Origin: a virus
DNA length: 38,199 nucleotides
IMG/VR virus record: IMGVR_UViG_3300044799_000173
Coordinates: 1 to 38,199 of that record
Direction: 5' to 3' (one strand)
The position numbers were made by a program, and so were the translations under genes. Under the pieces are notes generated by a model that saw nothing but the letters and a program-made list of their open reading frames with translations, made no database searches and was not told the DNA's origin. Shown one piece after another: positions 6,455 to 14,616 of this stretch (its first letter is position 1; every line of letters begins with the position of its first letter).

Positions 6455-8373
6455 AAATTCCGCTCCTCGAAGTCGATTTCAATATCCACCGTGTCCGTCC
6501 CGGCGTCGGTGAATTTCAGCACATTGGGTCCGGGCGCCAGGGGAAGCCAGTCTCGGCGGATCGTATTCAGTTCCCGGCCCACCATCGCGGGGACATTTCC
6601 GGTTAGGTAGATGATCCTCTGCTTCGTATCCACGATGATAGAGGAGGATGCGAGCTGCATGGAGGAGTAGATGGCCATTGATTCGCCGGTGGTTGTGTTT
6701 TCGATGATGCAATCCAGTGCGTAGTTGGCCGCCTCGCCCACAAAGAGAACGGTCGGCGGGTTGGCGATGTCCACGGTCACATTGTCCACTTCCCAGGCAA
6801 TCCATAGCCCGGTTCCATAGGGCACGCCAACTTCAGAATAAAAACGAATTTTGGTGGTATTCGCCGGCGGAGTTTCGGTTGGCTTCGACCAAGTGTGCCA
6901 GTTTGAATCAAGGGTCAGACCGAGCAGCCACTGTGTAACCCATTGAGCATTGGGAGCAGAGGTCAAGGTTTGAAGTCGGAAGAGAGTGACATCTGCACCA
7001 ATTCCTGCACCATCTCCATCGGAGGAGATGAGTGAAATTCCGCAGGGGTTATAGAGGCTCCATTCAAGCCAAGTCGAATCGCCCTTGACGGAGGTTGTGC
7101 TGGGCGCCAGATGGACGCCCATGCCCATTGCCGTCCGCGGGTCTGTCCCAACTATTTTATGTGTGCCGTCATAGAAATACCCGTTCCCCCAAATGTTCCG
7201 AAGGCAGGCCCGTTGCCACGATCCCGGGCGGAGCCCGGCGAAATCTCCGAATTCGGTGTAGATCCACTGCGCGTTGGTGGAGGCAAGGGAGAAGGCGGGT
7301 TTGTGTGTGTCATCCGGGATGGGAGCGCCGATCGTGGAATAGCCGTAGTTGATCAGGACGTCGTACTGCACCCAGTTGATCGCGTCCACTCCGGCGGTAT
7401 GGGCGTCAATGGTCGTGTCCCGCAACTCGCGTGCAGTAACCACCACGCAGCGGTTCGCAGCATCCTTGCCATCATAAGAGAATGCCTCGGTGCCGACTAG
7501 GAGGATCCCCGCGCTTGGCAGACGCGCAAGGGCAAGGTCGTTCGCGGTGGTGGCGGCGAAATAGATCCGCGAGACGGCGCCTGACCCCGCGATGTCGACT
7601 CCCAGCGTTAGTGCAATCCGCGGCGCGAGATTGAGCGCAATCCAAACTTTAATGGCGGTATAAGGGGGAGCAAAAGCATCGAACCAGCGGGTGACCTCCA
7701 ATCCGTTGACATAAACCCGCAGGTCATCCCCGCTACTTTTCATATAGCCATTGCTTATGAGAGTGTGAACATCCCACCCGCCGGTCAGTTCAATGCCATA
7801 GTTCGGCAGCTCGTAGTCGGTTTGGTTGAGGACTGCGCACCACCGGCGAAAAGTAAAGCCGGAACCTTTCGCGGTCAACGGAGTGATCGTGAACACCGGA
7901 AGCGCGTCGTAATTGCCGTCCACCACGATGGGGGCGTTGGTGTCCGGGCTGGTCACGACGTGCCATATCTCATGCCGCGGCGTGAAGGACTTCCAAATCG
8001 GATCGCAAACCTTCAATATTACCTTCCCGTGGTTGAACTGGAACTGCGGGAAGTCCTGCACCGTAGCGTAGACGTACCACAGGTTTCCATCGTCGTTGTT
8101 GATGACCACGAGCTGGTGCTCATCGGGATCGGAGGTGTCGAACCATCCCATCCAATCCGCAATATTCCCCGCCCGTATTTCAAACTGGATGGGGAGCGTG
8201 CGGCCCGCCAGTGTCTTGCCTGCGTAGATCGGCCAGTTGTCGGCTGCCTTCGCAGACTGGGGACTGGCCGATCCCATCGGCGGCGCATCGAGCGGGATAT
8301 TGGAATGGAAGTTAATCCCGTCGTTTATCTGGTGCCCGTTCCACTCGTAGAGGGAGATCGTCGTGATGTCCAT
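6451..8373 (-). CDS. Distal tail protein (Dit) with extra domain
   Basis: 640 residues, directly after the tape measure and overlapping it as TAATG. The first 150 or so residues (YEWNGHQINDG, LAGRTLPIQFEIRAGNIADWMGWFD, QDFPQFQFNHGKVILKVCDPIWKS) match the N-terminal belt domain of siphophage Dit. A typical Dit is roughly half this size. The rest contains beta-sandwich stretches with aromatic residues (TWSKPTETPPANTTKIRFY, GLWIAWEVDNVTVD) that resemble carbohydrate-binding modules inserted in evolved Dits. The final segment (PLAPGPNVLKFTDAGTDTVD) is the usual Dit C-terminal strand pair. It likely adds a host-surface sugar contact at the baseplate. Confidence 0.78.
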   Translation of the reverse strand: MDITTISLYEWNGHQINDGINFHSNIPLDAPPMGSASPQSAKAADNWPIYAGKTLAGRTLPIQFEIRAGNIADWMGWFDTSDPDEHQLVVINNDDGNLWYVYATVQDFPQFQFNHGKVILKVCDPIWKSFTPRHEIWHVVTSPDTNAPIVVDGNYDALPVFTITPLTAKGSGFTFRRWCAVLNQTDYELPNYGIELTGGWDVHTLISNGYMKSSGDDLRVYVNGLEVTRWFDAFAPPYTAIKVWIALNLAPRIALTLGVDIAGSGAVSRIYFAATTANDLALARLPSAGILLVGTEAFSYDGKDAANRCVVVTARELRDTTIDAHTAGVDAINWVQYDVLINYGYSTIGAPIPDDTHKPAFSLASTNAQWIYTEFGDFAGLRPGSWQRACLRNIWGNGYFYDGTHKIVGTDPRTAMGMGVHLAPSTTSVKGDSTWLEWSLYNPCGISLISSDGDGAGIGADVTLFRLQTLTSAPNAQWVTQWLLGLTLDSNWHTWSKPTETPPANTTKIRFYSEVGVPYGTGLWIAWEVDNVTVDIANPPTVLFVGEAANYALDCIIENTTTGESMAIYSSMQLASSSIIVDTKQRIIYLTGNVPAMVGRELNTIRRDWLPLAPGPNVLKFTDAGTDTVDIEIDFEERNL

Positions 8374-10238
8374 TATCGGAGTTGCCTCAAAAGTTCAGCC
8401 TTGTCCTCCCGCCGGTTCTCGGGGAAAACGATTGTTCCATAATTGTTCAGGATCATTCCCTCGCCACCGGAAGACTCACCCTTCTGCCGGACATTGAATT
8501 CCTCATTGGAATTCACGAGGACCGGGTAAGTATCGGTCGGATGTCCAGAGGGAACATCCACCCAGCCCGGGGTGCCGGCTTGATATGTCTTCCCACCACC
8601 CGCCAACCATGCCCACCATTCCGCATCCCCCTGTGGTCCGGGAGGATAATCACTTCTCCTGTGCTTTTCTTCTTCACCCGTGCCTCCCCCCAGGGGATTT
8701 GGATTTGTCGGAGGTCCGCTGGGTGGTTCCTCGCCATAGGTCAGGTAATAGGTCATCCAATAGGTCTTATACTCAGCGCTCCATTCCTTCGGCAGCTTAT
8801 CCAATGCTGCTTTCCGGGCGATGATGGCTGTTGCCTCATCGTATTCAGCCTGCGTAAGAAGGCCGAGTTTGAGTTCGTAGTCCAGGATCCGCTGCTGATC
8901 AGCCTCATCGAATGTTCCATCCAATGTGAGGCCATACTGCAGAAGATCGACTTGCATTTGCAGCATCGCCTTGTGGTGGGCGTCTTCCAGATCCTTGATG
9001 GCCTTCTGGTCGTCCTTGATCTTCTGGGAGTTTTTCCCCCAGCCGGCGGCGGTGTCATCCGAAAGTTGTTGGTAGGCATCAGCCAGGTCCTTCGTGTATT
9101 GCGTGTTGTCCTTGACGACGCCCTCGGCGTCGGCCAAGTCCCCGGCATAGTCGATTATCGCCTGGTCGGCATCGACCAAGGCTGCCTTGAACGCATTGAT
9201 TTTGGGAAGCCCGTATTGATCATAGGCGACACCAAAATTTTCAACTTCTTTTGTTGCGAAGGACATTATCTGAGCATATCTGTATTGCGCCTCTGTCATT
9301 TTCTCTATTTCTTTTGTTCCCGTTCTTCCCATGAGCTCCCATTCGGTCTCGCTCATTGCCCGAGCCGCCTTATTGGCGCGGTCTATCTCAGCCGAATATT
9401 CTTTATAGGATTTCGAGCTCTTCAGGACACCATCGGCGTGCCCCTTCAGCGCCGCGTCCATCTTGTCCCCCATAGTCAGGAACAGATCGATGGACTCCAG
9501 CCAGGTCTTCCAGATCGGGAGGGTTTTCTGCCCGATTTCCTCTTCCATCGTCTTGATCTCGGCGTTCACCAGCCGGAGTTTCCCGGCGGCGGTATCCATG
9601 CTCGCTTGTATCTGTCCGCCGAAACGCTTCTCGAGCATGCCGAGCGTGTCGTCGAGCGCCTTTGTGCTATCTCCGGCTTTCACCTCATCGGCGATCTGCT
9701 CCTTCAGGGCGATAGAGAAGCCCCAGGTGCGCGGAATGACGCCGGTCTCGAGTACCCGCGCGATGGACTCTGCGTTGTCGGCGAGATCGCCGCCCATCGC
9801 GACGCTCATCTCCATCGCGTCCTTGACCAGCCGGTCCATGTCGCCGGTCTTTATATTCTCGAACTTCGCGATCGCGTTATAGGCCCTGAGGATGTCATCG
9901 TGATTGATGCCCGAGATGGCCTGGAGTTGCATCGCCTCTTCTTCCAGGCCGGCCGCCGCCTCCTCCCCTCCCCTACCCAGGTTTTTCATGGTCACGGTGA
10001 GGCGCGCCATCAGGGCCTCGTCTTCGGCGGCCTCCTGGGTGCATTCCTTCAGAATATCGACCGTCCCGGCAATCGCGCCGGTGATCGTGACAAACTGCAT
10101 GACGCTGGAAAGGCCGAGCTCGGAGAAGAAGGACTTCATGCTGCTGGAAGCCGCCTTGGTTGAACTAGCCAACTCGTCGAGCTTGCTCTTGAAGTCGGAG
10201 TTGTCGAGGATCGCCTTGGCGTTCAGGGGAATGGTCAC
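8373..10238 (-). CDS. Tail tape measure protein
   Basis: 621 residues, starting with GTG in a GTGA overlap with the gpT reading frame. The N-terminal half is alpha-helical and alanine/glutamate-rich. A hydrophobic stretch (VMQFVTITGAIAGTVDIL) lies near residue 50, followed by long heptad-like helices and a second helical block around 340-470 with many D/A/K residues. The position directly after the G/GT chaperones and before Dit fixes the assignment. It is short for a tape measure, implying a siphophage tail under about 100 nm by the usual length rule. A proline/glycine-rich region near residue 515 splits off the C-terminal part. Confidence 0.85.
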   Translation of the reverse strand: MTIPLNAKAILDNSDFKSKLDELASSTKAASSSMKSFFSELGLSSVMQFVTITGAIAGTVDILKECTQEAAEDEALMARLTVTMKNLGRGGEEAAAGLEEEAMQLQAISGINHDDILRAYNAIAKFENIKTGDMDRLVKDAMEMSVAMGGDLADNAESIARVLETGVIPRTWGFSIALKEQIADEVKAGDSTKALDDTLGMLEKRFGGQIQASMDTAAGKLRLVNAEIKTMEEEIGQKTLPIWKTWLESIDLFLTMGDKMDAALKGHADGVLKSSKSYKEYSAEIDRANKAARAMSETEWELMGRTGTKEIEKMTEAQYRYAQIMSFATKEVENFGVAYDQYGLPKINAFKAALVDADQAIIDYAGDLADAEGVVKDNTQYTKDLADAYQQLSDDTAAGWGKNSQKIKDDQKAIKDLEDAHHKAMLQMQVDLLQYGLTLDGTFDEADQQRILDYELKLGLLTQAEYDEATAIIARKAALDKLPKEWSAEYKTYWMTYYLTYGEEPPSGPPTNPNPLGGGTGEEEKHRRSDYPPGPQGDAEWWAWLAGGGKTYQAGTPGWVDVPSGHPTDTYPVLVNSNEEFNVRQKGESSGGEGMILNNYGTIVFPENRREDKAELLRQLR

Positions 10239-10465
10239 TGCTTTTTCTTCCTCACGAGTTGCGGAAAGGCCTCCTTCAGCGCGGCGAAGACATCAACCGG
10301 CTGCCGGTTTGTCGGCGCGGTTCGTTGCTGCCCGCCGGGCCTGCGGATTTCCAGCCATGCCTGCCATGTCGTGATGTCCTCGGAATTGATCTCCGAGAGC
10401 ATCCGCCGGACGTCCACCCTCCCCATCTTCCAGGCTAGGTCGTACGCGAAGAGGAGGGTCGGGAG
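10235..10465 (-). CDS. Tail assembly chaperone GT extension (-1 frame)
   Basis: This frame is open from the slippery site at 10471-10465 and would add 76 residues to the gpG chaperone by -1 frameshifting. The extension reads LPTLLFAYDLAWKMGRVDVR, then MLSEINSEDITTWQAWLEI. That is the usual T-domain signature (small helix, glycine-R/V-D, then W-x-A-W helix) of lambda-like gpGT proteins. The resulting 211-residue fusion recruits tail tube subunits onto the tape measure. An internal ATG at 10426 exists but has no need to be used. Confidence 0.82.
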   Translation of the reverse strand, partial: LPTLLFAYDLAWKMGRVDVRRMLSEINSEDITTWQAWLEIRRPGGQQRTAPTNRQPVDVFAALKEAFPQLVRKKKQ

Positions 10466-10869
10466 TTTTTTAGTTCTTGGATCCTTTCCGCCAGCGCGTT
10501 CCTGCCCATCCCGCTGAGGTGGAGGGATACGTTGAAGATCCGCGTGATCGCGGCGCCATCCCTTTCGGACAGGGTCGGGTAGTCCTCACGCTTGAAGAGG
10601 CGCTCCCCTTTCTCGTCACAGCAGGTCATGATGGCGAGTTTCACCCGGACACCCTCGATGGCGGGCATGCCGTCGGGCCCGAGGATCCAGTGGTCATACT
10701 CCACGCGCTCGGCTGCAGTCATGTTCCGGACGTAGAGATGCCCGCCCCATTCGGGCACCTCTACTTTTTCAACCTTGCGGTCCGAGAGCTTGAGCAGCTC
10801 CTCGCGGGTGATAGGAATCGTCTTGTTTTGATCTTTCTTCTCCCCGCCGGCCAGCTTGCCGCCGCTCAC
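10435..10869 (-). CDS. Tail assembly chaperone (gpG-like)
   Basis: 144 residues, ATGA overlap with the tail tube gene. The polar N-terminus (GGEKKDQNKTIPITREELLKL) leads to a domain with WGGHLYVRNMTAAERVEYDHW and a later helix (GAAITRIFNVSLHLSGMGRNALAERIQEL). This is the common layout of siphophage tail assembly chaperones, which regulate ribosomal yield of G and GT. Its zero frame ends with a non-conserved tail (SRPSSSRTT) just past the slippery heptamer, as expected for the short product. Confidence 0.82.
   Translation of the reverse strand: MSGGKLAGGEKKDQNKTIPITREELLKLSDRKVEKVEVPEWGGHLYVRNMTAAERVEYDHWILGPDGMPAIEGVRVKLAIMTCCDEKGERLFKREDYPTLSERDGAAITRIFNVSLHLSGMGRNALAERIQELKNSRPSSSRTT
10465..10471 (-). 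promoter_or_regulatory. Programmed -1 frameshift site A AAA AAC
   Basis: On the minus strand the gpG frame reads CTA AAA AAC, giving the canonical slippery heptamer A AAA AAC in the correct phase (codon boundary at 10470). After a one-base slip back the next codons are CTC CCG ACC and the gpT frame stays open to 10235. The zero frame terminates about 30 nt later. Confidence 0.85.
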
Positions 10870-11312
10870 GGGGTGCCGCCACTACCGCTACCAACCGCGA
10901 TGCCCGTCGGGACGCCCGTCGGTGTGATCTTGGCTGTGCAGGTATAGGCGTTCTCCTGCGGCGTGGACCGGGTGAGTTGCTCAATGAGGACCATTAGGCC
11001 GATGGTCTCAAGCCCGGCCGCATCCTCCCATTCTGTCTGCACCGAATGGCGGCTCGCGAAGGCTGTCGAAAGAGCCGCGTGCGAACTCTCTCCCGGATCC
11101 CACGTCAGCTTCACGTCGAAGGATTGGACCTCGCGCTTGCCGGTGTCGATCTTCTCGGCGAATCCGTACGGGGCGTCATGCCCGGTCATATCGGCGATGA
11201 ACTTCTTGAGCGACAGGTTGCCGATGTCCTGTGCGTAGATCACGTCCGTCATCACGCCGCTGATCATGATGCGGAATTTCGTGCCGAACCCGCCTTGCCT
11301 TTGATCAGTCAT
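10866..11312 (-). CDS. Major tail (tube) protein
   Basis: 148 residues, placed between the tail terminator and the G/GT chaperones, where siphophages encode the tube subunit. The sequence is beta-rich (FGTKFRIMISGVMTDVIYAQDIG, REVQSFDVKLTWDPGE, NAYTCTAKITPTGV) with a single short helix near the centre. A threonine/glycine-rich C-terminal tail (GVPTGIAVGSGSGGTP) is common for tube proteins that end without an extra Ig domain. Ribosome site AGGTGAAAG before ATG 11312. Confidence 0.8.
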   Translation of the reverse strand: MTDQRQGGFGTKFRIMISGVMTDVIYAQDIGNLSLKKFIADMTGHDAPYGFAEKIDTGKREVQSFDVKLTWDPGESSHAALSTAFASRHSVQTEWEDAAGLETIGLMVLIEQLTRSTPQENAYTCTAKITPTGVPTGIAVGSGSGGTP

Positions 11313-11321
11313 GCTTTCACC

Positions 11322-11735
11322 TCATTCCTTATAGAAAATCCGGATGTCTATCTGCCGGCAATAGAGAAGCGCGTCCGGACTCTTATAATCGCGCTCATCC
11401 GCCACCCAGCAGTCCTTCACGTCCGTCGCATTCACCCCGGTTCCCCAGATGCAGGGGCCAACCTTGCCTTTCATGAAGGCCCTGACCGCTTTCGCAAGGG
11501 CGACGGCGCCCGCAAACGACCCACTCCAGCAACCCACCTGATACCTTGCCAGTGGGAAGCCACTCGGTTGATTGTGTTCCTTCACCTTGCGCGGCGAGTC
11601 GATCCGCTGGTATGTGTTCGCCGGCATCTGCGCCCCCTGATCGAGGTCCACCGCATAGATTCGGGATCCAACGAGATGCGATATCCCTCCGTTGTTCCCA
11701 AACTCATAACGGAACGCAGCATCAATGTCGCTCAT
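11322..11735 (-). CDS. Tail terminator / DUF3168-like protein
   Basis: 137 residues. The opening (AAFRYEFGNNGGISHLVGSRIYAV), then QMPANTYQRIDSPR, then a helix FAGAVALAKAVRAFMKGK, matches the DUF3168/gpU-like tail terminator layout, in which a hexameric ring caps the tail and joins it to the head. ATGA overlap with the gp10-like gene upstream and 9 nt before the tube gene. The C-terminal strand (LLYCRQIDIRIFYKE) is the usual closing strand. Confidence 0.75.
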   Translation of the reverse strand: MSDIDAAFRYEFGNNGGISHLVGSRIYAVDLDQGAQMPANTYQRIDSPRKVKEHNQPSGFPLARYQVGCWSGSFAGAVALAKAVRAFMKGKVGPCIWGTGVNATDVKDCWVADERDYKSPDALLYCRQIDIRIFYKE

Positions 11736-12199
11736 GCCCCAGCCCTCCGAAGTTCCTCTTCAAGGGCGGCCTCACCGACCGCCTGGAGATCTGCTTCGTC
11801 ATCCACCGCCGGCCGCAGGTACGGCTGCGCTGGGTGCATCACGGAAGGCACTTTGTGCCATTCACCATCCTCAGTTCGAAATGTAAGGTATGGCCCGTTC
11901 GTGGCAAGGATGATCCCGCCGAATTCGCGGATCATTCCATAGATGGAAAATACCATCACATCACATTCCGCGTAGTCATCGGTGAATACCGGCTCCTGCG
12001 TCTGAATGCTCGGGATGAGATCGTGCGGCGGCGTATGGATGAAGGTCTGCTCGGCGTTGGCCTTTGCCTTCCCCTCGATCCGGAAGGCGATCGCGTGCGC
12101 CGTCCGGCCCAGGGCTTCGCCCCGGACGGCACCGCCGACTTTTTCAAGTGCAGCATGGAAAGCCGGCAGATCAAACTCGAAGCGGATTCCATCGCTCAT
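11732..12199 (-). CDS. HK97 gp10-like tail completion protein
   Basis: 155 residues, ATGA overlaps on both sides. The N-terminal helix (FDLPAFHAALEKVGGAVRGEALGR) leads into a segment with FRIEGKAKANAEQ. Later come YGMIREFGGIILATNGPYL and HPAQPYLRPAVDDEADL. The Y-x-x-x-x-E-F-G and Q-P-(Y/F)-L-R-P-A motifs are characteristic of the HK97 gp10 family (minor tail/head-tail connector). Role: joining of head and tail. Good match in length and order. Confidence 0.85.
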   Translation of the reverse strand: MSDGIRFEFDLPAFHAALEKVGGAVRGEALGRTAHAIAFRIEGKAKANAEQTFIHTPPHDLIPSIQTQEPVFTDDYAECDVMVFSIYGMIREFGGIILATNGPYLTFRTEDGEWHKVPSVMHPAQPYLRPAVDDEADLQAVGEAALEEELRRAGA

Positions 12200-12600
12200 G
12201 GCTCAATCCTCTTCAGCAACAGCCGCGTCGCCGAAGGGCCCTCCTGCTCGACCCCGACGACCATATACTCCACTACCGCACAGGGTTCCTGAAATCTCTC
12301 GACGATCCGAATCCAACCGCGGTTATCGGTAGGAATTCCATGTGGAAGACGAACGCCGGCGTCCCACACCAGGGGCGTCTTGTCCGCCCCGAAGTTCTTC
12401 GAGCCCGGTTTCAGATCGAAAGAACATTGGATGTCTGCCGACCAGTCACCGGATCCCGGCGCCTCCGGAAGGTGGCCGTAATCGTCCTGATCGCCCGATC
12501 CCATCGGCCGGAAGCAAATCTGGCAGACGTCCATCATCAGACTTTCCGCCGTATTCCGCATGTCTCCGATCTCTCCAGGCGTGAAGAACAGGTTGCTCAT
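12196..12600 (-). CDS. Head closure / head-tail adaptor protein
   Basis: 134 residues, ATGA overlaps with both neighbours. It is beta-rich, with MMDVCQICFRPMGSGDQDDYGH near the start and VVEYMVVGVEQEGPSATRLLLKRIE at the end. That ending (a strand, then VGVExxGP, then a strand) is common in stopper/closure proteins of the SPP1 gp16 / HK97 gp7 type. Position between the connector genes supports this more than the sequence does. Confidence 0.65.
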   Translation of the reverse strand: MSNLFFTPGEIGDMRNTAESLMMDVCQICFRPMGSGDQDDYGHLPEAPGSGDWSADIQCSFDLKPGSKNFGADKTPLVWDAGVRLPHGIPTDNRGWIRIVERFQEPCAVVEYMVVGVEQEGPSATRLLLKRIEP

Positions 12601-12890
12601 CCACCCCTCCGGCGTCGAGCCGAGGTGCGGATCCCGGCATCAATGTCGCCGGTCGCGGCCTCAAATAGGATGACATGAATGTCGTGCGCCTTCATCCAGG
12701 CGCGGGCCTGCTCTGCCGTGAACTTGTCCTTCGGAAAACGGTAAGTCTGGGCGGTTGTGCCGCCAGATGGATTGGACTTCAGCGGCCCGCCATAGATCAT
12801 GATCCCGTTCGGCAGGGTCGTCAGGACGACGATGCGATCAAAGTCACCGGGCTCGCGAACTCGCGCGGCGTGGAAATTTTGAAAGGGCAT
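12597..12890 (-). CDS. Hypothetical protein in connector module
   Basis: 97 residues from ATG 12890, which has GGAGAGGAG upstream and starts one base after the connector stop. It contains FDRIVVLTTLPNGIMIYGGP and a helix with FTAEQARAWMKAHDI. The end is basic (TSARRRRGG). Small proteins of this kind are often found between head-tail connectors. I do not recognise the family, and the start is well supported by the ribosome site. Confidence 0.6.
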   Translation of the reverse strand: MPFQNFHAARVREPGDFDRIVVLTTLPNGIMIYGGPLKSNPSGGTTAQTYRFPKDKFTAEQARAWMKAHDIHVILFEAATGDIDAGIRTSARRRRGG

Positions 12891-12891
12891 C

Positions 12892-13353
12892 TCAGATCTC
12901 CTCTCCGCTTTCCCATTCCTCGAAGGCCTCCTCGGCCTGGTCGGATGCGGATGGCCGTTCCTTGCGCGGCTGGGCACTATCTGAATCGGCCTGGGAACGC
13001 TGGATGGAGGCCTGTTCCTTGCAGGCCTGGTAGACCTCGTTGCGATTATAGGAGGCACCATCAGCCGCGAAGGTGAATTTCGATGCGGCATTCGCCGCCT
13101 TCTCATCCCAGATGTCGGCTGCGGCCAGGTGCAGATCATAAGTCGGCGTCCAATCGGGGTTCATCATGTCACCCGATCCGGATCCGAGTGGGTATCCCTC
13201 CTCCCACTCGTCGAGGTAGGGATCCTGGTGATCGATGTCCGCGATCGGGTAGCGCTCGATGATCTCTGTGATCTCGGCATCGGTGTGCAACGAAGACCCG
13301 ATCTCTCCGGACCATCTCCGTACTTGAAGGATCATTGCAGCATCAGCACCCAT
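12892..13353 (-). CDS. Head-tail connector (gp6-like)
   Basis: 153 residues, overlapping the methyltransferase gene by 11 bp, with GGGAG upstream. The first half is helical with DAEITEIIERYPIADIDHQDP, DLHLAAADIWDEKAANAASKFTF and ASYNRNEVYQACKEQA. This is the typical helical bundle of the SPP1 gp15/HK97 gp6 adaptor ring that binds the portal. The C-terminal 40 residues are acidic and probably disordered. It marks the return to structural genes after the sugar/methyl cassette. Confidence 0.7.
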   Translation of the reverse strand: MGADAAMILQVRRWSGEIGSSLHTDAEITEIIERYPIADIDHQDPYLDEWEEGYPLGSGSGDMMNPDWTPTYDLHLAAADIWDEKAANAASKFTFAADGASYNRNEVYQACKEQASIQRSQADSDSAQPRKERPSASDQAEEAFEEWESGEEI

Positions 13354-13927
13354 TTGGATCTCCCTTCCTCTGGCATAGGACCGCGACTGTATCGACCACC
13401 TGGTCCACGACCCAATGTTGATTCACGAATCGGAAATCATCCGCCGCCTTGCGGACCGACGCCCATTTTCTGTTCCCATAGTCATGCAGTGCAATGACCT
13501 TGGAAAGTGAATGGAAATTGGTCAGGTCCGCAAACACGGATTCGTATGAATGGCCGCCGTCGATCCAAAGCAGTTCAATCTCGCGGTCCCAAAGCGGGCC
13601 GATCCTGTGGCTGTCATCCTCAATGATCTCAACGTTCCGGATCCCCAGTTTCCGCATATTCGCCTCGACCTGCGGCTTGCTTGGTTTTGGAAGGTCGGAC
13701 GGTTTCCAAGAGAATCTGTCGATCGTCAATACCGCTGCCTTCGGGTTGGAGAGGGCGAGAAGGGCGGTAATCCCGCCATAGAGCGATCCGATCTCCAGGA
13801 TCGTTCCGCCGGCCGGGACCTTCTTCGCCAGATTCTTCAGAAGCCTTCGCTCCCCGGGCCTGGTGAAGGTCGGTATGCCGTGGAAATAATCCACCTTGTG
13901 TTCCATCGCCTCCATCACTTCTTCCAT
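13343..13927 (-). CDS. SAM-dependent class I methyltransferase
   Basis: About 194 residues from ATG 13927 (AAGGGG eight bases upstream); ATG 13915 is the alternative, giving 190. The Rossmann motif I is clear in AGGTILEIGSLYGGITALLAL, followed by an acidic residue after strand 2 (VLTIDRFSW). A WIDGGHSYESVFADL segment is typical of the Methyltransf_24 family, often found in sugar O-methylation clusters. It overlaps the GT-A glycosyltransferase gene, so the two are probably translated together. The inferred task is methylation of a transferred sugar, or of a host glycan. The substrate is unknown. Confidence 0.82.
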   Translation of the reverse strand: MEEVMEAMEHKVDYFHGIPTFTRPGERRLLKNLAKKVPAGGTILEIGSLYGGITALLALSNPKAAVLTIDRFSWKPSDLPKPSKPQVEANMRKLGIRNVEIIEDDSHRIGPLWDREIELLWIDGGHSYESVFADLTNFHSLSKVIALHDYGNRKWASVRKAADDFRFVNQHWVVDQVVDTVAVLCQRKGDPNGC

Positions 13928-14616
13928 GCGATCCCCTTCCCATAGTTGTGGAAGATGACGGTCCCAGACTTCGGATGGTTCGTGTTCCAAATAATCCTAT
14001 CCAACATATTCACCCGCAAGCCTTTGGTAATCTTCGCCGCCCTCATGAGAGCAAGTTGTTCGTTCCAGACTGGCCAGCGCATCCATTCCTCATGCCATAG
14101 GCGGAAGAGTTTGGATATCGCCTCGTTCCTGCGCCAGAAGATGACGCCGGAGTTCCAATAGAGATCCTTTCCTCCTCCCCACTCGGCGATCGTTTCGTCG
14201 AGCTCCTCCTGTCGTTTTGCAAATCCCCGTGTGCTCCGGTACCATTCCACCGGATGGACATGAGCCGCGATCGCAATGTCGAATTCTTTCATGGCGTCGA
14301 AGCCAGGCGTAAGATCTCCACGGATATCCGTGTCCGCATCGAGGTAGAGAGTGAGATCAAACGGCGAGAGATGGAAGAGATGAGGTTTGACTATTCCCGA
14401 TCGGAAGCTGGGCGGCTTATTCCTCTTGATTTTGAAGGCCGGCACATCCGCCGGCCAATGGATCCGCCTGACGCCATATTTGAACATGGGAGTATCACCG
14501 ACCACGACGGCATTGAGATTCGGATTTGTCTTCCGCAAGGAAGCCAGCGACTGCGCACAGGCCTCTTGAGCCTCCTTTCCGAAAACCGAATAGACCACAC
14601 CGCGGGTTTCAGTCAT
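13915..14616 (-). CDS. GT-A type glycosyltransferase
   Basis: 233 residues from ATG 14616, overlapping the preceding glycosyltransferase gene by 8 bp. An N-terminal nucleotide-binding layout (GVVYSVFGKEAQEACAQSL) leads to PPSFRSGIVKPHLF and the metal-binding Y91-L-D-A-D95-T-D97 motif. A later DLYWNSGVIFWRRNEA and a closing GTVIFHNYGKG complete a GT8-like active site. It would move a sugar from a nucleotide donor to an unknown acceptor. It is flanked by a GT-B enzyme and a methyltransferase in the middle of the virion operon, which is unusual. Confidence 0.82.
   Translation of the reverse strand: MTETRGVVYSVFGKEAQEACAQSLASLRKTNPNLNAVVVGDTPMFKYGVRRIHWPADVPAFKIKRNKPPSFRSGIVKPHLFHLSPFDLTLYLDADTDIRGDLTPGFDAMKEFDIAIAAHVHPVEWYRSTRGFAKRQEELDETIAEWGGGKDLYWNSGVIFWRRNEAISKLFRLWHEEWMRWPVWNEQLALMRAAKITKGLRVNMLDRIIWNTNHPKSGTVIFHNYGKGIAWKK

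Noticed and set aside
8382-10163. Long plus-strand open frame of 593 codons opposite the tape measure gene
   Set aside because: It is the antisense of a helical, well-placed tape measure protein, has no phage-like motifs and no upstream ribosome site. G+C-rich coding DNA often leaves the opposite strand open.
12597-13139. 180-codon minus frame starting at 13139
   Set aside because: The first part overlaps the connector gene in another frame and is R/P/S-rich; only the part from ATG 12890, with its own ribosome site, is credible.
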